From Proteles cristata cristata (lineage: Eukaryota > Chordata > Mammalia > Carnivora > Hyaenidae): DNA of 64,000 bases. The first letter of the stretch is position 1; each line of letters begins with the position of its first letter. The translations under genes were made by a program, and so were the position numbers. The notes beneath the pieces are model-generated. The model saw nothing but the letters and a program-made list of their open reading frames with translations, ran no database searches and was not told where the DNA came from. Positions 46,486-56,299 of the stretch are shown in pieces. The DNA lies in contig JAESUZ010001281.1 of the NCBI GenBank assembly GCA_017311185.1, forward strand, positions 434,001 to 498,000, given 5' to 3'.

Positions 46486-49400
46486 TTCCAGCTTGCCACG
46501 GCTCTCCGGTGCATCTGAAGAAGGGCTGGCTGGTCCGGCTTGTCAAACACCTGTGCTCCTTGAAGTGGGTGGCTCTTCTGTCCCGGTTTCTGTTCCCACT
46601 GCTGCCTGGGACCCACCTGAGCTCACAGTGGGGGCTGGGAGGGGCGGTGAGAGGTGAGGGGCCACCGAGGGCTGTCCTAAGCTGCTCCCCCGCCAGCACC
46701 CTCGAAGCACAGTGCAAACAGGGACCCCAGAACAAAGGAAGGACACATGCCCACGAGCTGGTGGCCCTGGGCAGTTAGTTCATCACAGTGACTCACCCCC
46801 ACCTTCTCAACCGAGGCTTTCAAAGCCTCTATCGTCGTTTCTGGCTTGAATTCTGTATGAATGTGAGCCAGACTGGACTCCCTTCCGACAGACGATTCTG
46901 ATTCATTCCGTGTTCGATTTTTATTTGTGGCAGAGATGGAGTGAGATACAGCTATACTGGAACGAGCAGGGCTTTTTCTTCCATGTGACCTCAACAGTCT
47001 TGTAGATTTCTTGGTGCAAAAAGTTGTTCCCTTACATGAAGCTCATAACCTGGTATAATAGTATACATACACCTTTGTGGTCTGCATGTGGAGACACATT
47101 TTTTTTTTAAACTTTACAAGGTAAACTCAGTTGACCTACCTAACCGAATGAAGAAGTTTCTAAAATGTCAAAACAAGAAAAGCTTTTTCTGCCAACAGTC
47201 TGAAGCATATGTGGTTAAACTGTATTCTTTCATTCATTCAGTGAGGCAGTAAGTATGTAACCAGAGCTTACTAAGCACCGAGTGATGTGGGAAACAGAGG
47301 CCAAAGGAAATGGTAGACAAAATGCAATTGCCTTATAACCTGCAGCCCATTGACAAATACTTGAGGTGGGGGGGGGCGGGGAAGCATGTAACATTTCTCC
47401 AGGAACTCCCTTGCCTCAGTGTGGAGGCTTTGCCTGAGGGGAAAGCAACCTTAGCGTGATAACAGTCAGTCTTCTTTAGCATATGAAAATGCTTTTGGAG
47501 ATTTCCTCTTGCCTTTACCCCACCCCCCCTCCCCGCCCCCCCCCACCCCGCCCCCGCAGCTCCCAAGTAGTCCAGTCACTCCTCACCATCTCTGGGCAGG
47601 GATTCCTGCCCACGGGGCCCTGTCCCTATGCTTTAATAATTTTTTTTTTTGCACCAAAATGTCTCAAGAATTCTTTCTTGTCTTTGGCTCTGGATCCACA
47701 CTTCCTCCCCGAAAACCACATCACCAAATACCAGGACAGGTGTGAGCTCTGTCTCCGGTCTATCTTGGGAGAGACATGGGTGACATATCACAGCTAGCAA
47801 TGGAGGCCAGTGCTAGAAAGGAAAAGATCCAGGTGCATGGAGGGGTGTATACCCCAGGAGCTTTGGAGCTGAAATCTGAAAAATAAGTAGGAGCTAACTG
47901 GAGTAGGGGGAGGTGAGGGCGGCCTTCCAGACAATGGGAACAAGGTGTGCAAAAAGGCAGGGACAGTGGGGGTAGGTAGAGGTGGCTGTACAGAATACGA
48001 AAACCTCTGAAGGGCTCAGAATTTGTTAGGAAGTCCATGCAGCTTTCTTCAGTTGACAAATGACAGGATCTGCTATGTCTCGGGCCACCTTCTGGTGAAG
48101 GGGCTGGTGAAAGGCGAGTGGAGGCGTGAACACAGCAGGGGGCGGTGAGGGCAGCGAGTCAGGTGAGAGCACATGGGAGCTCCAAGTGAAGATTCCCTTT
48201 AATGAGTCCCACAAATTGGCACCATCTGTGGCTTCATTACAGGAATGGAAGGGGTGGGGGGGGGGTGTGCTGGAGGTTACAGAAATTAGATGAGAAAGGG
48301 AAAGTCATTTTAGATCTTTTTTTAGATGGAGGAACCCTCATCTCATTGATAGACTCCCAGAGTGGGAACGGACGTGGGGACATCTTCCGGATGCCTGAAT
48401 AGGTTCTTCAATATCTTTGCAAGTGACCAGGAAGACTCCTACTTTAGGAGGTCCCTCCCTACTTTGTGCGAAGCTAGAAAGATTTCACCTACAGATCTGG
48501 GTTCTGCCTCTTAAATTTAAGGAGACCAATTCCTTCCTATCATCATCCTCTCTCGTCATGCCTCATGGGCTGGGATTTCCAAGTCCTTTGGTCCAGGTTT
48601 GGGAGCACCCGTTTGGGCTAGGCCAGGCCGGGCAAGAACACTACGACAGGAATTCTAGAACCTGAAGCGCTCTGCGGCAGCTAAGACATGTTAGCTGCCC
48701 TGGTGGCCTCTTCACCCCATGACTCACTGAAGATTTTTATACATTGTATCACTATTAAGGGGCAGTTCCTGGGCCTGTCTGTTCTGGGAAGTTAATTTTG
48801 GATGGACGCCCAGGCAGATTTCACCCTGTCCCCACTCCATGGATCCCTGTACCCCCCAAATCTTTTTGAAGCCCTGCAACCATTATCATGCAGTGAGATC
48901 TGAGACCACTGTCGGTAAAATCAGGCCTAACACTTCTTGGTAACTTTGTCCATTAGGTTCTTGGGAGAGCTGGATGTGGAGGTGAGTGGGGATGGCCATG
49001 TACTTCTCCCTTCACTTCCCGGTTCCCCCCACCAAGCAGTGGGTATGGGCGGGGGAGGGAAAGGAGATCGAGATAATTTATTCATTTCCCATCTTCCACG
49101 GAAAACATGTTTACCACTTTCCACTTGAAGAATCTAAATCTTGCTTCAAAATCTCCAGGAAACTGTCCAAAATGCAGCACGCTTTGTCTCCTAATTGCTC
49201 AAGCCACAGATTAATGATGGAATGTTCGAGCACTATCCCTGCCCAAGCCATAAAATAGGAAACACGTTGATCTAAGCAGTTACGGGCAGTTCTGTACACG
49301 TGGTTTTCTCCCCAGCCTTTCCAACCTCAGCAAAAGGGGAAAAAAAGCCCTAGTGTGCCCTGGGGAATATATCATTCATTCATTTATCCCCACATTATGG

Positions 49401-50133
49401 GAGATCGAAGGTAGAAATCCTGGAAAGTGAAGTCTGAGGGGTTCCTTAAATTCAAGTAAGAGATTAAAGAAAGATCTAGATTCTGGCCTCAGGTACACAC
49501 AGTATTTTCACGTAAGGACAGAACTATAGCCCATTCAAATTAAAGGTCTCTACAGGTGGGGTCCCACAGGTGGGACCAGCCTCTTGGCTTTCAGGATACC
49601 AGTTCATAAGGTATCAGCTCTGAGGGCCAACATACAGAACAAAAGCGTTTAACGAAAGTGAAAAAGAGAGAAAAAGAAATGAGAAGGTCTGAGAGTGGGG
49701 AGAAAGGAAGAGCCAGGAAGGAAAAACTGAAATCCACTCCTGCGCACTTCCCTGCCAGAGAGGCTTGAGAGACTTGTTTCAACCTGGGATCCTGAGTCCA
49801 GAACAAAAGCGGCGGGGGCCACAGCGCGCGGAGAGGGAAGGCGCGTCCCGGGCACGCGTGGGGGCGCAGGAGGCCAGCGAGACCCGCGGGGATCGGCAGC
49901 CGCTCGCGGGGGGAGCCTCGCGCCGCGCCCTCGGGGCCCCAGGCGCCGCCGCGGTCCCCAGCCCGACCTCGCGCGGACCCGGCTGCGGCGCCCCGTCCAG
50001 GGTCTTCCCGGGAAGCCCCCGGGTGGTCGCGGGAGGTTCGGCCCCGACGGCCCCGCGGCAGCGGCGGGCGCCTGGCGCGCTCGCGGCCCGCGGTTCCCGC
50101 TCCAGGTGAGGGCGCGGCGCGGTGTCACTTTAC

Positions 50134-50164
50134 CTGCGCGCAGAGGGTCGTCCGGGAAAGCCAT
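50134..50164 (-). CDS. EDARADD: EDARADD exon 1B, isoform B N-terminus
   Basis: On the minus strand an ATG at 50164-50162 encodes MAFPDDPLRA plus one base, then a GTAAAG donor (GT at 50133-50132). Human isoform B begins MASPDDPLRA in my recollection, so the call rests on nine of ten residues plus the correct phase-1 exit into exon 2. The start context is moderate (C at -3, G at +4). The exon lies inside a dense CpG island that is the likely promoter and 5' UTR. The open frame continues past the donor to 49649 (171 codons), but that extension is arginine/proline-rich GC-driven read-through and is not part of the protein. Confidence 0.94.
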
Positions 50165-50412
50165 GGGGCGGGGTGGCAGACGAGCGCCCGAGGGAGCTGC
50201 GCGGCCTCGGGGACGGCGTGGGAGGGCGGGAGGGCCGGGACGGCAGGTCCTGCGGTTGCGACGCGCCCGGAGCTCACCACCGCGGCTCTGCGCGCCCCTC
50301 CTCCTGCGCCTCCACCTCCTCCCAGACTCTCCGCAGCGTCCTCCGCGTGCTCACTTCCTGCTTTGGCAATTAGCAAAGCCCCTTCTCGGCGTGGCCGCCT
50401 CCCTCCCTCCGC

Positions 50413-50446
50413 GGGCGCGGGCCGGGGCCGGGGCGCGGAGGGGGGT
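50413..50446 (+). other. G-quadruplex-capable run in the CpG island
   Basis: Five G runs of three or more (50413, 50419, 50424, 50430, 50440) separated by 2-6 bases on the strand opposite EDARADD, about 250-280 bp upstream of the exon 1B start codon. Confidence 0.6.
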
Positions 50447-50989
50447 GGTGCCCGCGGGTGCCCCCAGCGTCGCCAGTTCGGGCCGGCGTCCTTCCTGCCG
50501 CGCGCCCGGGCTCCCCGCGCTGGCCTGCGCCGTCCTGGACTGGCTGCGAAGAAATCAGGGGCCTTAAACCCCGGCCGCAGTCGCGGGTCGCCGTGCCGGC
50601 CCCCTAATCACGCCGGCAGCCGCGACGCAGCAGTCCCTCCGCGGGGCCCCGCGATCTGATATTCAAACAGTCTCCCCGTCTTCAGGCAGCATATGCCGCT
50701 CTGCATGATGGCGCACGCTAACAATTTCGGTTTGGATTTTTCTTTCGCATTAGTGATTGCATGACCTCCAGGATTGATGCTGCACAAAGGCAGGAGAAGG
50801 AGAGAGCGCCTGATCCACACCCGTACAGCCCTTCTCAAAAATAGCTGGGGGTTCTCTCGAAAACGCGGAATTGGTTCTTACAAGAAAACCACTAAGGTTT
50901 AATTTAAAAGGGAACATGCACCAGTTACTTACGTGAGCACAGACTGGAATCGTTTACCAAGATTGTATTAAAGATAGTTGTAGTTTTTA

Positions 50990-51190
50990 AAACTTCTTTA
51001 AAAACGTTTATTCATTTTTGAGAGACAGAGCATGAGCCGGGGAGAGGTAGAGACAGAGGGAGGCAGACAGAATCCAAAGCAGGCCCCAGGCTCTGAGCTG
51101 TCAGCACAGAGCCCGACAGTGGGGCTGGAACTCACTGGGTGCAAGATCATGACCTAAGCTGAAGTCCCGGCGCTTAACCCACTGAGATAC
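50990..51190 (-). mobile_element. CAN-SINE between the two alternative EDARADD first exons
   Basis: Body and tail side present; the final GCCACCCAGGTGCCCC is missing (ends CACTGAGATAC). It separates the CpG island from exon 1A. Confidence 0.9.
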
Positions 51191-51455
51191 TTATATTTTA
51201 ATTAAACCCATCATCAATCACAAATCTACTACACAAACGTTACAGGCAATTGAAAGGGACTAGGACTCCCGTAAGGGTTTTTAAAGAATCCACCTCTGCC
51301 TTGGCACATGCGGATGGAAAGACAGGAACTGGTGTGTAAGAGATACTGTAATAGTTTTTAGAAAATGCAGTGTCAGCAATTTATCATTAGAGGAGCAGCC
51401 TCCAGCTCAAGCCCCAGCTTTGAAACATGCAGAAAAGCAGCACATGCATACATAC

Positions 51456-51519
51456 CTTCGTGGTGGCCAGAGGCTTGTTTCGTGCTTCTCCTCATCTGTT
51501 TAGTGGTCCGGAGGCCCAT
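51456..51519 (-). CDS. EDARADD: EDARADD exon 1A, isoform A N-terminus
   Basis: On the minus strand an ATG at 51519-51517 opens 21 codons plus one base and ends at a GTATGT donor (GT at 51455-51454). The peptide starts MGLRTTKQM and ends GHHE, close to the human isoform A start (MGLRTTKQM...GHQE) as I remember it, with one codon more than the 20 I recall in human. The start has a strong context, with G at -3 and G at +4. The exon leaves in phase 1. Its final G joins AT of exon 2 to give the Asp of DHM, so it splices over exon 1B. It lies outside the CpG island, about 1.3 kb upstream of exon 1B in the gene direction. A six-codon upstream ORF sits at 51541-51561. The 5' end of the transcript cannot be placed from sequence. 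Confidence 0.95.
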
Positions 51520-51700
51520 GGCACTCTCTGGATTGGGGTCTTAGTCTCTGGAATAGGCCATGGAAGAGACCAGAGGCTCAGAGAAGAGTGACCCTCTGTG
51601 TGTCTGAAGAAAATAACCTTCTAGATGAAGCTTTCTGGGGGAATTTGTAAGTGGTAGCGGAAGCTTCCTTCTGGGCTGCTTCTGATAGGAAGGGAAATTT
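51520..51700 (-). promoter_or_regulatory. EDARADD: Putative 5' UTR / promoter-proximal region of isoform A
   Basis: This is the sequence just upstream of the exon 1A start codon. It is not CpG-rich. It contains a short upstream ORF, ATG at 51561-51559 to TAA at 51543-51541 (six codons), ending 21 bp before the main start. No TATA box or initiator could be assigned, so the transcription start is unknown. Confidence 0.4.
51541..51561 (-). other. Short upstream ORF before isoform A
   Basis: ATG-GCC-TAT-TCC-AGA-GAC-TAA on the minus strand, six codons, ending 21 bp before the isoform A ATG. It matters only if transcription begins upstream of 51561, which the sequence cannot tell. Confidence 0.45.
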
Positions 51701-52143
51701 TTTTTTGAGTGTTTTCTCTTAGAATCTGTTTTGAGGTTTGGTTTGTGGTTCTTGCTGACTTCTCATGAAGATGGAATTATTTCTGAAGTTGGTTGGCAGG
51801 AACCGCAGATCAAACTGGGCTATCTTGTTAGCAATGTAAGCTCAAGCATTGCTGTGAAGCTGGTTTGCTTTTCAAAGCCCTGAACTAGAAATCATCTTTG
51901 TATCACTCTCATTCTTCATTGTACCAAACAGAAGATAAGTGGCGGAAATGTACTTTCTGGTTAAATTTTTTTAAAATGAAGTTTGACTATGAATTGTAAA
52001 TTATTATTTCCTTTCATTCAGTTTCCTTGTACCTCCTTTTTCTATGAATTGCAACCATAACCCATCATTATCTTCACTGTTCCCATGTGCTTTGTAAACT
52101 ACAAAGTGTACAGTACAAATGAGAAGAGTTTTTTGCAATTTAC
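51562..52143. other. Flank upstream of exon 1A
   Basis: Repeat-free sequence immediately upstream of the isoform A exon; a place for regulatory elements, but no individual motif is convincing. Confidence 0.4.
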
Positions 52144-52160
52144 AAAAGAACTAATTTATT

Positions 52161-52386
52161 TAAACAATTTTTTTTCAATGTTTATTTACTTTTGAGAGAC
52201 AGAGCAAGACAGAGCACGAGCAGAGGAGGGGCAGAGAGAGAGAGAGGGAGACACAGAATCTGAAGCAGGCTCCGGGCTCTGAGCTGTCAGCACAGAGTTG
52301 GACACGGGGCTCGAACTCACAAACCATGAGATCATGACCTGAGCCAAAGTCGGACACTTAACCAACTGAGCCACCCAGGTGCCCCG
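52161..52386 (-). mobile_element. CAN-SINE about 0.65 kb upstream of exon 1A
   Basis: AAAAGAACTAATTTAT at about 52144 and 52387-52402. Full length and well conserved. Confidence 0.95.
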
Positions 52387-52521
52387 AAAAGAACTAATTT
52401 ATAAACAATTCTCATTCACCATCATTCGGACAGATTCCCATACAAGCTATTTGCTGTCATGTTATGTCATTCTGCTTTTGCTTCTATTGCTGCCAAGAGG
52501 GTTTTAAAACACTCTTTAAAA

Positions 52522-52730
52522 GGGTGCCTGGGCGGCTCAGTCGGTTGAGTGTCCCACTTTGACTCAGGTCATGATCTCACAGTTCCTGAGGTCAAGCCCC
52601 ACATCGGGCTCTGTGCTGGCAGCTCGGAGTCTGAAACCTGCTTCAAATTCTGTGTCTTTCTCTCTGCCCTTCCCCTGTCCGCTCTCTTTCTCTTTCAAAA
52701 ATAACTAAACATTAAAAAAAATTTTTTAAA
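52522..52730 (+). mobile_element. CAN-SINE
   Basis: CACTCTTTAAAA on both sides (near 52510 and 52735). Head AGGGTGCCTGGGCGGCTCAG. Confidence 0.93.
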
Positions 52731-52973
52731 AACCCACTCTTTAAAATGGACGTTCTTTACATTTCCTGATAGTGCTTGCATACTCATGAATCTCAGAATC
52801 ATGGGGATAGTGGACTTGGCGATCACAGAGTCCAGCATGCTGGATATGACTCATGCACCTATCAGTGGGAGCCTGGGTTACTTTGGCGAGCAGTGCAAAC
52901 TCTTGAGTGTCTAAGAATTTACAGGATTGTGAAAGTTCAACAGAATAATGTGTCTATAAAAAGACCTAAACCA

Positions 52974-53166
52974 GGGGTCCCTGGGTGGCTCAGTTAGTTA
53001 AACGTCCAACTTCAGCTCAGGTCATGATCTCATGATTCATGAGTTCGAGCCTCCATTGGGCTGGCTGCTGTCAGCATAGAGCCCACTTCAGATCTTCTGT
53101 CACCTTCTCTGCCTCGCCCCCACCCCTCTCTCTCAAAAATTAAATAAACACTAAAAAACAAAACAA
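52974..53166 (+). mobile_element. CAN-SINE, first of a tandem pair
   Basis: Head GGGGTCCCTGGGTGGCTCAG. Shares the GATCTTCTGTC middle variant with the copy that follows it immediately. Confidence 0.92.
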
Positions 53167-53363
53167 GGGGTGCCTGGGTGGCTCTGTTGGAAAAGCATCC
53201 AACTTTGGCTCAGGTCATGATCTCACGGTTCATGAGTTTGAGCCCCATATCAGGATCACTGCTGTCAGTGCTGAGCCTGCTTTGGATCTTCTGTCCCCCT
53301 CTCTGGGCCCCTTCCCTGCTCATCCTGTTTCTTTCTCAAAAATTAATAAACACTTAAAAAATA
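53167..53363 (+). mobile_element. CAN-SINE, second of a tandem pair
   Basis: Head GGGGTGCCTGGGTGGCTCTG directly after the A-rich tail of the preceding SINE; AATTAATAAACAC tail. Confidence 0.92.
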
Positions 53364-53747
53364 AAGCAATGCCTCTCACATAGTAGGTACAAATAAAGCA
53401 GCTACCTTGCTGTTTTCATTCTTAGAATTTAGTTTATTGTAAGAAGTTCCTATTGCCTTCGTTACAAGAAATGTGTTGTAATGTTTGTGCATAGCATGGA
53501 TCAATGGATTGAGTCATAGCTTCAAATACATACTTTCTGAACTACCCATTGCCCCCCACCCCCAGCCACCAAACAAAATACCAGGCCCTGAGGAAACCAA
53601 GGTGAAAAGTTACCAACTTTTAGGAGTTTACAGTCAAGAGAAATTTGCAAATACTGTTTCACTACAGAACTGGGATAATGAAGGCTTAAACCAGGAAGAG
53701 AGCATGTGTAAAAGAAAGGCACTGAAGATATATGGAAGCCATTTGGC

Positions 53748-53891
53748 TGTGTGTGTGTGTGTGTGTGTGTGTGTGACACACTCAACCTGACAATTTGCCT
53801 TGAAAGTGTTCAGGCAAACTTTGAGACCTTTATTCAAGACAATCTGGCTACAGCCTTAAGTAGAGAAAACACACACACACACACACACACA
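53748..53891. repeat. (TG)n and (AC)n facing each other
   Basis: (TG)14 at 53748-53775 and (AC)11 at 53869-53891 are reverse complements separated by about 93 bp of unique sequence. Confidence 0.92.
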
Positions 53892-54140
53892 ACTGTTGGT
53901 CTTTTCACAGATGACAGTTATCAGAAATGTTATCTTTAAAGAGAGAAAACAGCAACTCAAAATATACTTTATTTGATTCATCACAGAATATGTGGTTTTT
54001 GTTCATTTTACATCATTTTGGCTAAGTGTTCCTTAAATTTGTGCAACCTGAGATAAAAAGTTATTATTGAGGGTATGTACATGTGTACAATGAACCCAGC
54101 AAATTGGGCTTCTGGACAGGGTCTCATCTATATAAAATTC

Positions 54141-54352
54141 AGGGCGCCTGAGTGGCTTAGTGGGTTAAGAGTCTGACTCTTGATTTCAGCTCAGGTCATG
54201 ATCTCACGGTTCGTGGGTTCAAACCCCATGTCGGGCTCCATGCTGACAGCGTGGAGTCTGCTGAGAATTCTCTCTCTTCCTCTCTGTCTGCCCCTCCCTT
54301 GCTTGTGCTCTATTTCTCTCAAAATAAATAAATAAACATGAAAAAAAAATTT
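54141..54352 (+). mobile_element. CAN-SINE
   Basis: Head AGGGCGCCTGAGTGGCTTAG; AAATAAATAAATAAAC tail. Confidence 0.92.
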
Positions 54353-55721
54353 TCAAGTGGCTGTAATGGCAGTGCGTGGTTTTGGAGCAACCGGAGACTC
54401 CTTATATTCCAGAACGGGACAATGCTCCCTCAGCTGTATTCGCATGATAAAACCGTGTGGTTGGTGTCAAATGTTTGCCAGCGTGCACACCACAGAGAGC
54501 CTTGAATGCCAGACTTAAAGCATTCGAGACTGTTTTTCAGGCAACAGGAAGCCAGGAAGCTAGTTTTGAAAAGCAGCATATGAAAATTGGTGTTTTTGGA
54601 GGATTAGTCTGGCAGCTGTGTGGAGGAGAGGGTGGAGGAAGGAGCAAACTCAATCCAAAAGTGCATTTAGTCTTTACAATGCACTGTAATTTATTACAGA
54701 CTCAAATTTGCATCCTTGGCCAAACGTGAAGGAAACTCATATCTGAAACTCACATCTAAAAATTGTAAATGTTTTTTTTTTTTTTGCCTTCTTAAGTTTT
54801 CATGGTCTCCAATGAAGTGACTGCTTTATGCATTTGCAGCTATTCCTTAAATGATGTATTCAAAAATGTTAACAGAGGGACTAGAAAACTTATGTAAGTA
54901 AAATATTGGCATTTTTGCTGATGTGAGCCCTATTTAACAGGGGCACAGGGTTCTGGTTCATATATTTAAGCTTGAATAGTTCTTAAAGCTTCTTCTACTT
55001 GCTTGGACAAAAGCCCTTCTACGTACGGGAGATTAAATCTCTCTTGCCAGCTCCTACCAGCTTACTTTGAATTATTTACTCATTATGACACATGAGCCAG
55101 AAAACCACAGTTTTTGTGCTGTGTTTGGTTTTCCACAAAGAGAATGGAACAGTGTGGGCGATTCTCAGTGTGGGTGTTGGTAAAAACGCTTTGAATGCCA
55201 TGCATGGCGAGCGGGAGGTACGGAGAGGTAAGGAGCCGGGAGAAAAAGTAAGGCTCTGTAATGAGCACTTTATCCTAGGATCTTACTCCAGCCTCGGAAT
55301 CACCACTCACACGTGTGGGCTGGTGCCTGGGTCTTGGGCGCCGTCATACTCTGCATCTTGAGCTGCTTTCTTAGTGAATATATTTTCATGGCAATTTCTT
55401 TCTTGCTACAGATTCTAGGAGAAAATCTGATCAAAGAGATGAACTTTATGTATCCAAACCTCAAACCTAGCTAACCAAAGTCAGCTAGCGGAGATTTTGT
55501 TCCATGTCTGCTGTTAGGAGATAAGGGTAGAGGAGAAGAAGACCTGGTGTTATTAGTGACCAACTAAAAATTGTGTAGTCGTCCCCCGAGAGTTTGGTTT
55601 TCTGTGCTGTGTACCCTCAGAATGTGGAACACAGGCTCAAGTTGCTGACTCGGGAATCTACAAAATCATCCCTCATTTAATAAATTATTTTAACAACTTG
55701 TCATTTCAAGTGTATTCTTTT

Positions 55722-55920
55722 AAAAAAATGTTTATTTATTTTGAGAGACATAGAGCACACATGAGCAGGAGAGAGACAGAGAGAGAGAGAGAGTCCCAAG
55801 CAGATTCCATGCTGTCTGCACAGAGCCCAACACGGGGCTCAATCTCATGAACAGCGAGATCACGACCTGAGCTGAAATCAAGAGTCAGACTCTTAAGCAA
55901 CCTCGCCACCTAGACGCTCC
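55722..55920 (-). mobile_element. CAN-SINE
   Basis: Older form with AAGAGTCAGACTC; diverged head GGAGCGTCTAGGTGGCGAGG. Confidence 0.88.
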
Positions 55921-56049
55921 TTTTCTGAGCTAAGACAAGAAGGTAGACTTAGATACAAGTGAGTCGGATGAGGAACTATTAGAACTAATAGGTGAATTTA
56001 GCCCGGAGGAGAGAAAAAGCTCAATGTATGGAGCACCAACAGCTTTCTT

Positions 56050-56279
56050 TTTTTTTTTAATTTTTTAAAAAATGTTTTTTATTTATTTTTGAGAGTCAGA
56101 GAGAGACAGCGCAAACAGGGGAGGGTCAGAGAGAGGGAGACACAGAATCCGAAGACAGACTCCAGGCTCTGAGCTGGCTGTCAGCACAGAGCCCGACGCA
56201 GGGCTCGAACCCACGAACTGTGAGATCATGACCGGAGCCATAGTCGGACGCTTAACCGACTGAGCCACCCAGGTGCCCG
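56050..56279 (-). mobile_element. CAN-SINE with 13-bp duplication
   Basis: CAACAGCTTTCTT at 56037-56049 and 56280-56292, perfect. GCTGGCTGTCAGC variant as in 25863-26083. Confidence 0.95.
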
Positions 56280-56299
56280 CAACAGCTTTCTTATAGACC

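Larger units (their letters stand above)
45801..49799. other. Intron 1, SINE-poor block beside the CpG island
   Basis: 46486-49799 has no SINE over 3.3 kb, the longest such gap in the window. C-rich and G-rich runs occur at 47518-47560 and 48249-48267. 47780-48000 recalls old LINE/DNA-repeat sequence but was not assigned. No exon supported. Confidence 0.5.
49800..50665 (-). promoter_or_regulatory. EDARADD: CpG island, EDARADD isoform B promoter
   Basis: About 870 bp of very GC-rich sequence with frequent CpG (for example GCGCGCGGAG near 49824 and CGCGGGCGCG near 50411) stands out from the AT-balanced surroundings. It contains exon 1B near its middle, so it most likely covers the isoform B promoter, 5' UTR and the start of intron 1. 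No convincing TATA box is seen, as expected for a CpG-island promoter. A G-quadruplex-capable run lies at 50413-50446. In human, methylation in the EDARADD promoter region is a known age-correlated mark; whether the same CpGs exist here cannot be told by eye. Confidence 0.9.
1..51519 (-). other. EDARADD: EDARADD gene locus, 5' part (all but the last exon)
   Basis: This is the transcription unit of the EDAR-associated death-domain adaptor, running right to left. The protein is cytoplasmic: in the known pathway its C-terminal death domain binds EDAR, and its N-terminal part recruits TRAFs to activate NF-kB during hair follicle, tooth and sweat gland development. The sequence shows two alternative first coding exons (51456-51519 and 50134-50164) and shared exons at 40472-40530, 35599-35638, 23472-23530 and 56-98. 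Every junction is AG/GT and every phase matches. The joined translation agrees with my recollection of the human protein through to the residues before the death domain. The terminal exon is outside the window, so neither stop codon nor 3' UTR is visible. Introns are filled with SINE, LINE and LTR sequence. Confidence 0.96.
53364..55721. other. 5' flanking sequence
   Basis: Contains the facing TG/AC runs (53748-53891), one SINE (54141) and otherwise unassigned sequence; 54353-55721 is free of recognisable repeats. Confidence 0.5.

Noticed and set aside
49649..50133. Continuation of the exon 1B frame to 171 codons
   Set aside because: A good GT donor follows codon 10, and the downstream sequence is generic Arg/Pro/Ala from GC-rich DNA that does not match EDARADD.
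50106..50567. Plus-strand 153-codon ORF in the CpG island
   Set aside because: GC-rich sequence lacks stops by chance; composition is Arg/Ala/Pro/Gly with no recognisable domain. A divergent transcript cannot be excluded but is not supported.
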